From Morella rubra (Eukaryota > Streptophyta > Magnoliopsida > Fagales > Myricaceae), in the NCBI GenBank assembly GCA_003952965.2, contig CM025855.1, positions 8,955,802 through 9,019,801 of the forward strand: a DNA stretch of 64,000 bases, given 5' to 3'. Below the pieces are notes generated by a model. That model saw only the letters and a program-made list of their open reading frames with translations. It did not search any database and was not told the DNA's origin. Shown in pieces: positions 12,470-25,724 of this stretch (its first letter is position 1; each line of letters starts with the position of its first letter). The translations under genes and the position numbers were made by a program.

Positions 12470-15400
12470 TTAATCAGAATCTGATTCTTGCACATTATCG
12501 CCCGAAAATTCATCCTCAGTAGAGTCGCTATCACTTTTGAACGAATCTTCGTCCCCACTTTCTTCGCTATTTTCTTCAATTTCCACTTCATCCCCCTCTG
12601 AAACATCATTACTATCTATACGTCTTTTCTTTTGCCGATCAATTGCATCAGAAGCTTGGATAACGTTTGGCGCAACGTCATCCCTCCGTAGCGGATTAAG
12701 GTTAAACTGTCGGAAGTCTATAAACAAGTCAATGGCATCGTCCTCTTGATACGCTTCATTCGCGATGGTTGCTCCCGATTCAATGTTTACATCAACTTCA
12801 CCATCCGGATCCAGGCCGGGAATGTCATATGCATTTCTACACGACAACTTTTGCACGACTCGCCATGTAGGTCCATGCAGATTATCAACTTGACTTGATT
12901 TGCCAAAACAAATGGATCTTCTGAGTACCACAGTCGGGAAGTGTTTATGCTCTTAAAGTTCTCGTCTATACGAATTCCACGGTGATCTCCGACGTCCCAC
13001 CAATCACACTTAAACAAATATACTGTATTTCCCCGCAAGTATTGCATGGCATAAATGTCTACAAGTCTCCGTAAAATTCTATTGGATTTCCCTCATGTGA
13101 TCCCGGTACTATAATACCACTGTTCTGAGTTCTCCGTCGTTCTTCCCGTTGTACTGTATGATATCTACATCCGTTCACAACACATGCAGAATAACGCATC
13201 ACTTGTGTATCAGGCCCACGTGCCAATGAATACAATTCATCGACCGATGTACATGGATTTTGAGAACGTAATGTTTGAACCTACAACAATATATTAGAAG
13301 GTCATTAAAAACAAAGACACAATATTAATTTGAATTCTTTGTCAATAACACTTACTCGCCCTAAGAACCAATCCAAAAATTGTTCCTCATGCATACGAGA
13401 AATGTACCAACTCCTTGCGCGCAAAGTTCGTCCATGTGTTCACTGTAACGATAAGGTTAATCAACGACTGTATATTATAGAAAACCTATGAAATTTTATT
13501 TTACTTACTCTAAGTAGTTGCTGATGCCTTTGCAATTGTTCAGCACAAACCACCGAGCTTTCTTGAACTCTGTTCGGTCTATGTCATGTCCTTTTGCAGC
13601 CCCTATCAATCTAATTCTCTGAGTGAACACATCCAATGACCTTTCTGGTACCTCCATTTCGCCATCAGAATCGTAGTTTCGATCTCTGCGATTAAACACT
13701 GTTTCGACCCCTCGGAGGTACTGGGAACAAAATGTTGAACACTCATTCTCAATATACGCTTCTGCAATCGACCCTTCGGACGCGACTTATTTTTCACATA
13801 CCGTTTCGAGACACCCATCAACCGTTCAACTGGATACATCCATCTGTACTGTACGGTCCAACAAGCATTGCTTCCGGGGTAAGTGGACCGCCAAATGCAT
13901 CATCACTGTAAAAAAATGGATGGAAAAATCATTTCCAACTTGCATAAAATTATCCCGATATCTTCTGACATCCTCTGCAATACATAAATCTTCAACGTAC
14001 GTGAACACAACTCTCGAAAAAACAAACATAATTCGGTCACTGCGCCACCACGTCTTCCTTCAACAACCCTCAGATCATCACTGGAAGAACCCTCTGCAAG
14101 AACACATGACAATCATGACTTTTCATTCCAGACACCTTCAACTCATCTAGATTCACACAACGTGAAATCTCAGTGCATAACCATCGGGGAACCTCACGTC
14201 TTTTAACCACTCACAGGCCCTCCTTCGCTCTTCCCGAGTTAAAGTATATGCCGCTTGAGGCATCAATTCAACCCGACCGTCATACACCAAGTGCAAGTCT
14301 TTTTTGACCCCCATTTCAGCTAAATCTCTACGTGCACCCGCTGAATCTCTGGTCTTGAACTCGATATTCATCACCGTCCCGATCACGTTGTCACATATGT
14401 TCTTCTCGATGTGCATCACGTCCAAGTTATGTCGTAACCCTAACGTACTCCAATACGGCAGTTGGAAAAAGATGCTCTTCTTCGTCCAATTCAAAGTTCC
14501 GACGATTTTTTTTCTTTCCCCTATTCTTTCCTGACGCTTTACCAAAGATAGTCTCCCCGACATGCATCAATTGTTCCAATATGTCCTCACCAGTTAACTC
14601 CCGGGCGGAAGTCCATGTTCTTCTTTTCCATCAAACGTATCCACATCATATCTCCATGCATGCCCCGGTGTCAAGTATCTCCTATGACCCATATAACACA
14701 TTCTTCTCCCGTGCTTCAACCACTTATAGTCAGTGTCTAAATTACACGTTGGACATGCCAACTTCCCTTTGGTACTCCATCAGATAAATTGGCATATGCT
14801 GGAAATCATTTATGGTCCACATCAAAGCTGCATGCATCTTAAATGTCGTCCCATCTGAAGCGTCATGTGTCTCAACTCCATCTTCCCATAGTTGTTTCAA
14901 CTCGTCCACTAAGGGTCGAAGATATACATCTATATCATTTCCCGGTGACTTCGACCCGGGATCAAAAGAGTCATCAGTGAAAATGGGACCTTCATACACC
15001 TCCATGGGGGTAAATTATATAGAAACACAACGACTGGCCAAATACTGTACGCATTGCTCATGTTTCGAACGATTGAACCCGTTGAAGCAAGACCAAGGCG
15101 ACGTTGCGGGCATCTTGAGCAAACCAACTATGGTCCTTATCAAAATTCTTCCAAACCAATGAATCTGCAGGATGCCTCATACTCTCCCCATCGTCGACCC
15201 GTTTCTCCTTATGCCATCTCATGTCATGAGCTACATCTTTTGTGGTAAACAAACGTTTAAGTCTAGGGTCAAAGGGAAGTGACGCAACATTTTCCTGGAA
15301 GTCATCTTCGAATTTCCACCGAGACACCCCACATACCGGACATCTGTCTAACTCACTGTTTTCCTTCCAAAACACACACAATCATTCTGACATGCATGGA

Positions 15401-16067
15401 TCTTATCATAACTAAACCCAAGACCCTTTCGCAATTGTTTTGCCTCGTAATACGATTTCGGTAAAGTCTCTCCCTCTGGCAATGCCTCCTTAATTAACTG
15501 TAACACCATATCAAATGCCTTAACCGACAAGCTTATTCTCCGACTTCACATGCAACAACCGGACCGTAAATGACAACTTACTAAACTTGGTACATCCAGG
15601 ATACAATTCACGTTCGCCTCTTCCCATAACTTATCAAATGGTGTTGAAGCCTTCGGTCCCGAAGTGGGGGTTTCCTAATATAGGGTTCTCCGTTTCAACC
15701 CCTGCCGCCCCACCTTCTAACCCCGCACGAACATCGGTTAACATTTCCTCCATCCCATCAGAGCTATCTCTCTCTAAATCCTCATCAATATGTGGCAAGC
15801 TCGCACCGGACTCTTGACTCAGATTTGAAGCAAGTTGAATACCCTCCCATGAAATACCCATAACATATAGCTCACATCAAACCCATTAATGTATATATGA
15901 TCTTCCATTTTATCCAACACTTGAAACACTACATTTCTGCACTTCCGACACGACATCTGATCTGACCCGAGAGTCTACACAACAAGCAGCCATACCGACA
16001 AACCCACAGACCCCCTCGCATACTTTTCACCAAACCGATTTTTCTCGTAAACCCAACTCTTATCCAT
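12470..16067 (-). pseudogene. TNP2-type transposase of CACTA-2, frame-broken
   Basis: The gene starts with MDKSWV at 16067, the usual TNP2 N-terminus (Transpos_assoc domain; GFDVSYMLWVFHG ends it), and stops at 12470-12472 after an acidic tail. In order, the TNP2 core is at about 15530-13900 (YYEAKQLRKGLGFSYDKIHA, DVYLRPLVDELKQLW, HNLDVMHIEKNICDNV). DUF4218 is at about 13960-13510 (YPVERLMGVSKRYVKNKSRP). DUF4216 is at about 13280-12800 (CVVNGCRYHTV). Neighbouring segments sit in different frames at several points, and a stop interrupts the N-terminal domain (LLVV*TLG), so no continuous product is possible. Introns separate DUF4218 from DUF4216 as in the other copies. The upstream intergenic DNA carries CGATCGATCG motifs that could affect its expression. 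Confidence 0.88.
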
Positions 16068-16679
16068 CGCCACCAATCTAAAAAATACACGACATTAAGT
16101 AACTCATAAACACCCAATCATTGGAACGTGACATTTATGCCCAGCTGATAGGTCCTATCCCATTCAAGATTGTGCATTCGGAGTTGAACGTCAGTTCGAC
16201 TTGCGTCCATCCATACTGGAAAAAATTCGGCAGCATCTCCCCCAGTCCCCAAGTACACGCACCAGCGTTGGGGCAAACGTCATCAACGATAGTTGTATGA
16301 CGTCATACACCAATGCTAGTAGTATACCCAGAAGACAAAAGGTAGATGATACCGAACTTCCTCCAAGACTGGACAGGACACAAGTACCGAACTCGTCCAA
16401 CCACGAATACACAATCTCAAACTGTCCATATTTTGGACAATTCAAGGGTTATTACGCGATAAACGCATATTTATCGCGTCCTAACCCTTGAACGGGTCTA
16501 AGGGTACACACGTTATATCCCAAAAATATAACTCAAACAGAACAAGTCAAAAACACTCCAATATTCATCCTCCATGCTTCTCAAACTACATAATTTATTT
16601 CCAGAACTCAAGCACTTCAATAATCAAACATGTAAATAAATATAAATGCTACACATCATCAATAATTTGCAACGTGAAA

Positions 16680-18240
16680 CACCAATCGATCCAAATATGA
16701 CGATCGATCGGTAATTACGATCGATCGTCAAACAACCATCTACAGACGATCGATCGTCCCTTATGGCGATCAATCGTCAATTACCCAGATCGATAAAACC
16801 ATGCAAACCCTCCCCACACACTCAAATCCACGCCCAAACACTCCAAATCATCCTCATTCAATACCATTCCAATGTACATATTAAAAACATCCTAATAAGC
16901 TCTAATCATCACAAATCATATCCACAATACCCACAAATACCCAAATCAAAAAAAATCATCAAATAACCAACCAAATCATTCATAAATCGTAATGTAGTAG
17001 AGTATATTACCTCTTGCACGAAATCAACACCAAAACGAACTAAATCTCTACCAAAACCTCACAAATTTCGCCCAAAATTTTCAATATTCACTCGGTTAAA
17101 AAACCAATGAATTTGAGCTCGAGCTTCCTCTTAATCTATTCTAAACACTTTCTCAACCAAAAGGATGGTATTTGGACTAAGTTTAAGAGGAAAATAGCTC
17201 CTTGCCGCAAGCCTTCGGTCTCCTCGTTGTCGTGGGTGTGTTTTGCACTTCACCCACGGCGTTAGAGCATTTTGGCATTTCAAGCACGATAAACACCGAT
17301 CGATCGGTCCCCATAACGATCGATCGCCTTGTCAGCTTTAAAATTCCCGCGAAGTTTTTCAACCGATCGATCACCACAATTCCGCGATCGATAGTGAAAC
17401 AAATTAAAAACGACGACGGATGATAGCGATCGATCCGTCTTAATATATAATCGATCAGTCTCAAACCATTAAACGACACCGTCCTTCGACGATCAATCGA
17501 TCGTTAAACCTAATTATTAAAAAAATTTTTAACCTAACAAATGACTTAATTATTAAAATTATTTTACTTAAAATGTCATTTTAATACATACCTCATACTA
17601 ATAACTTATAATCATGTGTTAAATAAGTTTTATATCACTAGTTTATGACATCTTAGTACATTGCTCATACTAACTCTTACAAAATGTTTATTTGATGTAA
17701 CATGTACAACTTGTACATGCTTTCCTAAATATTAATGAAGTATACTTTGATATGTTTTTATGTAATCTAAATATATCCTAACATACTTTGTTAATATATA
17801 TTTTGTATTTCTAATTATTTAAGCTCACATTATTCAATCACAAATGTTTAATCATTAAATTTATGTACCGATCGATCGATTCAATTGATCGATCGCCTTT
17901 TGCGTTTAAAACGCATTGTGAACGATCGATCGCTTCTTCTAATGAAAATGACGACGCATACGAACGATCGATCGGTGTGCCATTAACAATCGATCGTTAC
18001 ACATAAGCCAAAATGACGGCATCCTTGACGATCGATCACTTCAATATTGACATCGATCGGTTGATTCTTACGATCGATCGTATATTTTAACGATCGGTTA
18101 GAAATATCTAAACGACACCGTACTTAAACGATCGATCACCTAAAACACCGATCGATCGTGATCTTAAAATTTAAAAAAAAAATTTTTATTAAAATCTTAT
18201 ATTACTTATTTAATCGATCGCTATAAATTTTACGTATATT
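16680..18240. repeat. Internal CGATCGATCG motif clusters upstream of CACTA-2 TNP2
   Basis: There is no gene in this 1.5-kb interval between TNP2 and the next gene. Clusters of the same degenerate palindrome as in the subterminal array occur at about 16696-16790, 17296-17510 and 17866-18160, separated by plain AT-rich DNA. Their presence inside the element, not only near its ends, is unusual for CACTA subterminal repeats. Confidence 0.8.
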
Positions 18241-18544
18241 TGTATGTACTTAAATTTTATTTAGATCGTATTTTATTTACTTGTTTAACTTTGCAATTTT
18301 TGTTAATTTTGCCAACAAAAGGGTATTTTGGTCAATTTACGTATCTAAGTGTTGGAAAAAAAATACAAATTAAAAACACATAAGCTGTAATCAAAGTCAC
18401 TACATATCCACAAATAAACATAAATATCCCAAATACGTAAATAAAAACCCAAATCCAAATAAACATATATGTCTGAAACAAATAAATAAAAACATAAATC
18501 CAATGTATGTCCTAAAATGATAGTAAAAACATCATAAAAATATC

Positions 18545-19795
18545 AAGGCTGAACAGCATCACGGAAAGTCGCCACGTCATCTGGAATATCTCCGGGAATC
18601 TTCTGTGGATCTGCCTCTGTCTTGAAATCATCCAGAGTCTTCTTGATTTCTTCCAGCTGTTCGTTGACCCCTTCATATGAGCCACGACCGCCTTGTTGCG
18701 CAGGAACGTAACAGTGCACTCCCCTTCAAAGGCGGTCCGGAGCTTCTCTTGATCATCCCGGAGCTCCTGCACCTCCTTAGTCAATTTATCCACTGCTCCT
18801 GAAGAGGTTGTAGAGCGGTCTTCACAATAGCCCCGACACGACTGTCGAGATCCACAAATAGCTGGGCCACCCAAGGAGGAGGCACTGCAGGCTCTCCCAT
18901 CTCAGAGGTGCCTCTGATCTGGTCGGTCTAGTGTCGGTCGATGCTCGCGCTGCCTCTTCTGTGGCCGCTATGCTCTACGAGCGAACCGTCGAGTCAGAGC
19001 CCCCTCTTGCCCTTGCTTTGGACAAGGTGAACTTGTTCAGTGCTCATCACCTCCTTACGGGTCTACCAGTCACCAATCGCGACACCCGCTGGATGAGAAC
19101 TGCGTCAGAAACACACCGTACGGGAGGCTGTTATCCTTAATTCCCCAAGCGTCATCCATGATCAGCTCGAACATGTAGAGTGGAAATCTATCCGTGTCTG
19201 CTGGCCCAGCAAGAGCATGCACTGAGCTCTAGTGAACGGGCACTCGGTAGAATGAGTTCTGCCATCGACGTTCGGCGTCCAGATAAGGTGCAAAATCCGC
19301 CAAAACGTACTGAACTCACTCTGCTTGATTATGCTGCCCACCACTGCAGAGGTCTTCCCCGTCATCAGCGTCCACAAGTCCTGCTCTGATGTCCTCTGCT
19401 CATCCGTTAGGGGTACCGCGGGAAGCAGTGCAAGAAATCGGCAATGACGTCTGCCAAGAATAAGAACTGCAGCCTCGCACCTCCAGCTGCACCTTGGTGC
19501 TCTATCTACCGAGAAGAGTGCACAAAAGAAATCTTGCACAAGTGTGTCGACACAAACCCCTCAGTCCACGAGAGCTGATGCAGAAATCCCTGGTACTCGA
19601 AGAGCTGGTAGAGGGAGTGCTCCTCGTACAATAAGTGGTCAAAATCAAGAGCGTCACTGACGCTCTTTGGCCATCGGTCGTCCCCTCAAGTACTTCATTC
19701 GCCTCTCCAACGTCATCGTCGGATTAGTGACTTCCTGGTCTTGGGACGACGATCCTATCCGATCCTTTGTGCGCACGCGCTTAACTCCTGACATT
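18545..19795 (-). pseudogene. Extra CACTA-2 gene: plant-transposon-protein-domain remnant
   Basis: A frame-shifted reading region runs on the - strand. It begins MSGVKRVRTKDRIGSS at 19795 and continues in another frame with LYQLFEYQGFLHQLSWTEGF. It then has LMTGKTSAVVGSIIKQ, PNVDGRTHSTECPF and MDDAWGIKDNSLPYGVFLT. It ends in a coiled coil (VDKLTKEVQELRDDQEKL) and a DDVATFRDAVQP tail near 18545. The central pattern (L-tGk-vdvg-iI, then an SLPYG-fLT motif) is that of the putative plant transposon protein domain often found in CACTA and MULE annotations; its function is unknown. At least two frame breaks are visible (near 19665 and 18668). The gene sits upstream of TNP2 and has no counterpart in CACTA-1 or CACTA-3 here. 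Confidence 0.6.
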
Positions 19796-19859
19796 TTATG
19801 TATGCTGCAAAAATTATATATAAATATGTGTTAATAAGTAATCACAATAATGTAATTAA

Positions 19860-21388
19860 AGTATTAATGAAGATGCAACAAAAAGGCGATCCATCGTCAT
19901 CCAAAGTGATCGATCAGAATAAATATCGATTGATCGGTTAGGTAACCGATCGTTCGACAATTGAAAACGGTGCGTTGATGAAAACAGTGATCGATCGATA
20001 ACACCTAAGCGATCGATCATGACATGGAGATCGATCAGTCCATTTGACCGATCGAACACGAAAGGTAAAACGATGTGTTTCAGTGCACACGATCGATCGC
20101 CAGGAAGACGATCGCTCGTTAATAAAACGCTGCGCTTCACATTAAAGCTTAACGATCGATTGCTTAGGTGTAAGTGATCGATCGATCACTTTCTAAAACG
20201 CATAGCATAATATACGACTGATCATCACAAGAAACGATTGATCGGTCTTACATATAAACAGTTTAGATGGACCGATCGATCGCTCAGTAAACCATCGATC
20301 GCAAATACAACGATCGATTGGTTAATTTAGCCGATCAATCGTTGGACTCAGCACCTACAAGGCGATCGATCGGTACGGGAACGAAAACACACAGACGTTA
20401 CAAAATCCCAAAACAGGCCCAAAATCACCCAAATTGATCCCAAAACAATCCTAAACTCTTAAAACATACATCAACAATAAAATAAATACATTTTACAGAC
20501 CTAAATGGATGATATAGCAAATTAAAAAAGTAAACTAAAAACTCATTTACAAACCACTTAATATTGCTTAAAAAACAATATAAGTACGTACCTTTGACGT
20601 AGAGACAATGAAGGATGATTCCACGCACTTTGGAGGACAATGCAGCACGAAATGGCTCTTGAAATTTGAGAGGATTCGAGAGATTTTGTGGAGAGATAAC
20701 CGGTAAAAATGACTTCGGCGGTTTCATATAATCCTTCGCACCGATCGATCGGTAGTTACGTGACGATCGATCGCTATACTTTTAACACGTGGTGTACATC
20801 GGTCGCTATACAATCGATCGCTTCCCAATGATCGAACTGCGATTCGAAAAAGTGACGGTTACGCTTACCGATCGATCGTCATATCTTAACGATCGATCAG
20901 TTATTTGAAAAACATGGCAATCACTCATTCGTCGATTCGGTGATCGATCGTCATTTAACCGATCGATCGTCTCTTCATGCAATTGACGTTTCGCTTACCG
21001 ATCGATCGATGTTTCGCATTTGCAGACGGTTACTCTAACAGATCGATCGGTTTCAAAGCCACGTGTTTATTGCTAACCGATAGATCGGTTGGAGTGATGA
21101 CGTAAATTCGTCGCCAAAACTCTTTGCATTTAGTGACGGAGCATTTCGTCACAAAAGGAACATCGATCGGCGTGTGATGAAACTTTTCGTCACCAAAAAA
21201 TTAACTTTTAGTGATGACAATTTTATTTTGTCACAAATAAAACCTTTAGTGACGAAAATTATTTTCGTCATGAAAAACCCTTTTTTAGTGATGAAAATAG
21301 CATTTCGTCACTAAAAATAGGCTTTTAGTAACGAAGTTCATTTCATCACTGAGCATTTTCGTCAGTAAAAGTTAATTTTCTAGTAGTG
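19860..21388. repeat. CACTA-2 right subterminal region with CGATCGATCG arrays and right TIR
   Basis: Dense CGATCGATCG-like motifs occur at about 19883-20370 and 20740-21185, mirroring the left array. The stretch 20400-20740 between them has no motif and no clear gene. From 21110 to 21388 the outer motif changes to TTTAGTGACGAAA / TTTCGTCACTAAA, and the element closes with TAGTAGTG at 21381-21388. Confidence 0.85.
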
Positions 21389-22433
21389 ATACAAATATGC
21401 TAGTTATGGTGTCTCTCTCATCTTCTGCCTCCAATATCACTAGCACACGCTAGTGCGACTATAGTGACGGTCCTCCCTTCATAGGACAGATAGTTATTGT
21501 TCAATCTAAACATGCTGCAGTGAGTTAGAGTTCTTATGGTCACACTCTGCAATGAGAGTTGGCTATACTGGTCGCCGCCTTCCACCCTTTTTTATTCAGT
21601 AAAGAAAAAAAAAAGCAGCAATCAAGAAATCTTGTCTTGGTCCCTAGCTTGGATTGCCATTCAGTAGCAAATCTTGTCTTGGATTGGATTACAATTCGGT
21701 AGCATGAAAGTAAATGGAGACTCACTTAAAGTGTCCAGTCACTTCGGAAGGAAAAGGTTGCCATTTGGTAGCGGATCCTCTCCCATGCCAGAATAGGGAC
21801 GTATCTGCATCATAATTGATTTGGAAAGTCCTAAAATAGTGTAAACCCCTCATCCACCTCATGTTGCTATCGCAATAGCGATCGTAAATCAAGTAAAACA
21901 ATTGGAAATTAGTCCCTACAAAATACTCATGACTAGCAATTCAGCATTAATAATACCGTATCTTAATTAGCCTCATAGGCTTCAGTACCACATATGCATA
22001 TGCATGGTCATAGACACCGGTCGAGGAATTAGTGGGAGAAGGGAGAGAAAAGGGCGTGGTAGATGGGAAAACTTTAGGACCAAGATCGTTTGTAATTTTT
22101 TGTTCGGATTGTATGGTGCAATTCAGATAGAGATAGACCGAGCAGGTAGACCTCACACATTTAATGTTGCCTATGTAAAGTTCCGAGTAGCATGAATCTT
22201 ACAATAGAGTCCATTTGCTCGATCTATCTAGGCCTGTTCATCCAGTTCGGCAACTGGTGGAATTTCGATTCCGGTTCCGGTAGGGTGAGATCTGGAGCTT
22301 CCAAGAACCGGAATCGGAGCACACTTTGGAGACTTACCAGAGGCGGATTGTTCTGCCCGTTTAGCTGAAAATCTAGTTCTGTTTGATTTTTTTTCCCCTT
22401 TTGAACAAGAAGATTTAAGACCCAAAACAATAA

Positions 22434-23626
22434 TAGCTGAACCTAGAAGGGGTGAATAAGTTCTATAAATTTTCCTACAACTTTTTGCACTTAATAACTT
22501 CTACACAAACTTCACAAGTGCAAATCAGTAATTTCAATATGCATAAAACTAGAACAAAATTTATCAATGCGGAATATAAATCATGTACATCCAAATCTCT
22601 ATATCTCAGATTCTTTATAGCTAAGAACTTTATTAATTCTCAACCACTGTTCAAAAATTATTAACAATTAATCAAGAACACAATAAACTTAACAATCACC
22701 ACACAATGACACCAATATTTGGTTACGAAGAGAAAATCTCTTGGAAACAAATTCCAAGAGACAAAAACTCTGTGGGCCCGTAGGTTGGGGAAAAGATATC
22801 ACTAGCTTTTTAAACTCGAAATACACAGTGATTTATAGACTCAAGAATTCCTAAATTCCTAATCTAACACACTCGATTTCTTACTTGGAATACCACATCC
22901 AGATCTGCAATCAGCAGGAGTGAGAACCTCTTATCCATTCAAAAAGCTTAGACACTTTACCTCGTTGTTCATAGCACGTTGTCCTCCATGTGAACTCACA
23001 CCAACAACATCTCAAGAACAGGGCACTTCGCGACCTCCAAGATTTCCAGCAACTTTGAAGATCTTGAATTTCTTTTAGGGAAAAGTATGGTGATCACTAA
23101 AACTAAGAACCTAAAGAGAGGGGAGATATCTCAAGGTTTCATCCTTAGTTCACACACAAAAGGCTCATGAAAAATAACAAAGGCTCTTTGGGAGGATTTT
23201 TCAATGAAGGCTCAATTTCTATAATTTTCTAATTAAATGAGCAATGAGAAAATATTGGGGATATACACTAAGGGTAATGCATGGTATATTGAGGAAGTTT
23301 CTAGACCTTCTTGGCATTCTTGACGTCCATAATTCAATTAGAATCGTTCTACCTAAAATATGTTACAGCAGTTGTATAAGTCATAATTTTGTCAAACTTG
23401 CATCTGACGAACTTGAACTTTCTCAAGAAAAAAGTAACGCCTCCATCTCACGTTAACTGACTCTGTGCATATTCCAATCAAACTTGAATCTCATAAACAT
23501 ATGTCCAAAATGTGTATTTGCACTACTATCTTCAGTTATACATTGGAGCTTCATTGCATTTTTATATCTCAGGAATTAAACTCAATTACACACGAAATTA
23601 AAGCCAACTAAGATTATACACTAACA
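22434..23626 (-). mobile_element. Possible solo LTR
   Basis: AT-rich block of about 1.2 kb. On the - strand it would begin TGTTAGTGTATAATC at 23626. Near its other end it carries a GGGGTGAATA phrase, an organisation also seen at 41400-42572. No coding sequence, primer-binding site or target duplication could be confirmed, so the left border is approximate. Confidence 0.35.
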
Positions 23627-23759
23627 CCTTTAATTTTTAAATGATGTCATTCCATTTAAAATGGAACAACGTTGTTTAATTATATTTAATTAAAAAATTA
23701 TAACCCTGGATCAAAACATTGCCATTTTGATACTGGGTTAAAATTTTGAAAAAACCCTA

Positions 23760-23935
23760 ATGGGTCTCCACTTCTCCTTCTTCGCACGACTCTCTCTCTC
23801 TCTTCTCTCACTCTCTCTCTCTCTCTCTCAAGCTCTCACCTACAGCCTCTTTGAACTCTCTCTCTCAAGCTCTGGCCTCTCTCTCGGCCTTCCCTCTCTC
23901 TCACGCTGTTCCCTCTCTCTCACGATTTGAGTATC
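23760..23935. repeat. CT-rich microsatellite
   Basis: Runs of (CT)n / CTCTCT with interruptions dominate 23785-23930. Such tracts often lie in plant 5' UTRs, but no gene start follows here. Confidence 0.7.
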
Positions 23936-25724
23936 TCTGATTCTCTAGTCTCGCTGACAATCAAAGTTCACAGTTCACACAAGTCACCGCCGACGCTATT
24001 TCTTCAACCGTTTGTAGCTTGCTTGACGATCAATCTCACGGTTCGAATATCTCTGATTCTCTAGTCTTGCTTTGTAGTATATATTTGTAGTTGATCTTTT
24101 AAGTGTCAGTTGGGTAGAATGTGACAGTCATAGATCAATAACAATGCATGTTGGATTGTTTTCAAGTTAGAAACCCTAATTTGTATTTACTCATAACTCT
24201 GTGAATTATTTGTCCAGGATCAAATTCGAATAAGGGTAAAGCTGCTACGAATATATTGCAATATTTCGCAGAAAAAATATTCCTCTGAAAATGTGCTTGA
24301 AAATTTATCTGTTCATTCAGTCTTTTTTTTTTTTTTTTTAATAGTAAATATCAAGACAACTCTTTGTACTTTGATATATTACCAAAGAGCTTGACTGGTC
24401 TTTAATTTTATGAATTCGGTATTTTATATTTTAGTTTATTATAGCAGTTCCATTTATTATATTCTCCTTTTCAGAAAAAATGTGGAAAAATATTATTTAT
24501 TCCCTAATTAAAGAAAAAAAAATATCAGAAGTAAAAGCAAAAATACCCTAATAGAGTTCGGATCTCATGGCCAAAAACATTATTGGGATTCCGACACTTG
24601 ATTCTACTAAGTCCGCTTCTACTTTCGCTAAGTTCAATCATAGTTGGAAGTTGAAGTGGAATATATTTTGGACATCCACTAGTTAACAGACCGGATATCA
24701 GAATATTAAATTCTGCTTTCAATATGTAAATATTTCACGTTTACTCTTAGATTTATCTCTTTTTGAATTATAATAAAATTGCAGAGAGAATCATCTATAT
24801 ATATATATATAAAGAAGGTAACAATCAAAATCATTACAACAGTTCTGTACGATTCACCTGCTTGGCCGTTGGGTTTAATTCCAAAGCTTTCACAATTACT
24901 CAAGGTATAAAAGTCATTATTATTATGCATATGCAATTGGTTTTTCTAGTTTTCAGCGGCCGCCTGGATGGTCATTATAATTTGTTGTTCTCAGTTTTCA
25001 ACACGTGTATACTGGTCCCCGTTTGCCACTAGAAAAAATTTCTTTTTTTTTTTTTTTTTTTTACCGCCGCAGTAGAAGAATTTTGTTGTAACGAAACCAA
25101 AACACTGTTCCATACATCCAAATAAAACTCGAACTACTTAGGAAAAAAAAAAAACTCTAACTAAAATATCAAAACTGCAAAAAAAAGAAAAAGAAAAATC
25201 AGGATCTGCGTAACCTTGCGCTTTAAAATACTCAGAAGTAAATAAATGTAATGCATTGCCACTTTTTTTTGTTAAAATAATCATAATAATAATAAAGGAA
25301 TAAAGTTAATAACAAGTATAGCTTCGAAATTATATGCGCATACGAATTCGATGCCCCTCGGGATGATGTTAACCGCGACGGACAATGTTGACAAAAGATT
25401 CCGCAGATAACAGAGAAATCTGCAACAAGTCAGCAACAGGACAATAAACTGAACTACGTGCCAATTGCCACAAGAGATTTCAACACTTTTTTTATTTTTG
25501 TTTTTCTTAAACACGCGAATCGTGATGCTACTTTAATCCTGAGAGATTTCATATACATGTTTCGTGATCCTCAATGATTGATACCAGTTAATGACTCCCC
25601 GACGGTCCTCCAAACTTTTTACTCAGCCAGCGAGGCCCAAAATTGACTGGGTTGTTGGCATTAGCACTCAAAACCCCACAAACAACCACAGCAACTGTTC
25701 TATCTTCCACACTTCCTCACCCTA

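Larger units (their letters stand above)
9862..21388 (-). mobile_element. CACTA-2: full-length CACTA (En/Spm) transposon with 3-bp target duplication
   Basis: The left end is CACTACAAAAAAAATTGA at 9862. The right end, read inwards from 21388, is CACTACTAGAAAATTAAC. Both continue into TTTTAGTGACGAAA-type repeats. The element is flanked by ATA at 9859-9861 and ATA at 21389-21391, the 3-bp duplication typical of CACTA. It is 11,527 bases long, with genes on the - strand. In transcription order these are a plant-transposon-domain gene (19795-18545), TNP2 (16067-12475) and a Transposase_24 gene (12349-10785). Nearly every non-coding interval is studded with CGATCGATCG-like motifs. The ends are intact but the TNP2 frame is broken, so it would need help from another copy to move. 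Confidence 0.93.
21389..25724. other. Long gene-free stretch upstream of the carboxypeptidase gene
   Basis: No credible gene. At about 22225-22330 there are GGTTCCGG / CCGGAATCGG words after AGGCCTGTTCATCCAG, like a decayed hAT terminus. 22434-23626 is an LTR-like block, listed separately. 23760-23935 is a CT-rich microsatellite. Poly(T) runs occur near 24327 and 25043. The last few hundred bases must include the carboxypeptidase promoter; ATTAGCACTCAA is at 25660-25671, as upstream of dioxygenase 1. Confidence 0.4.
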
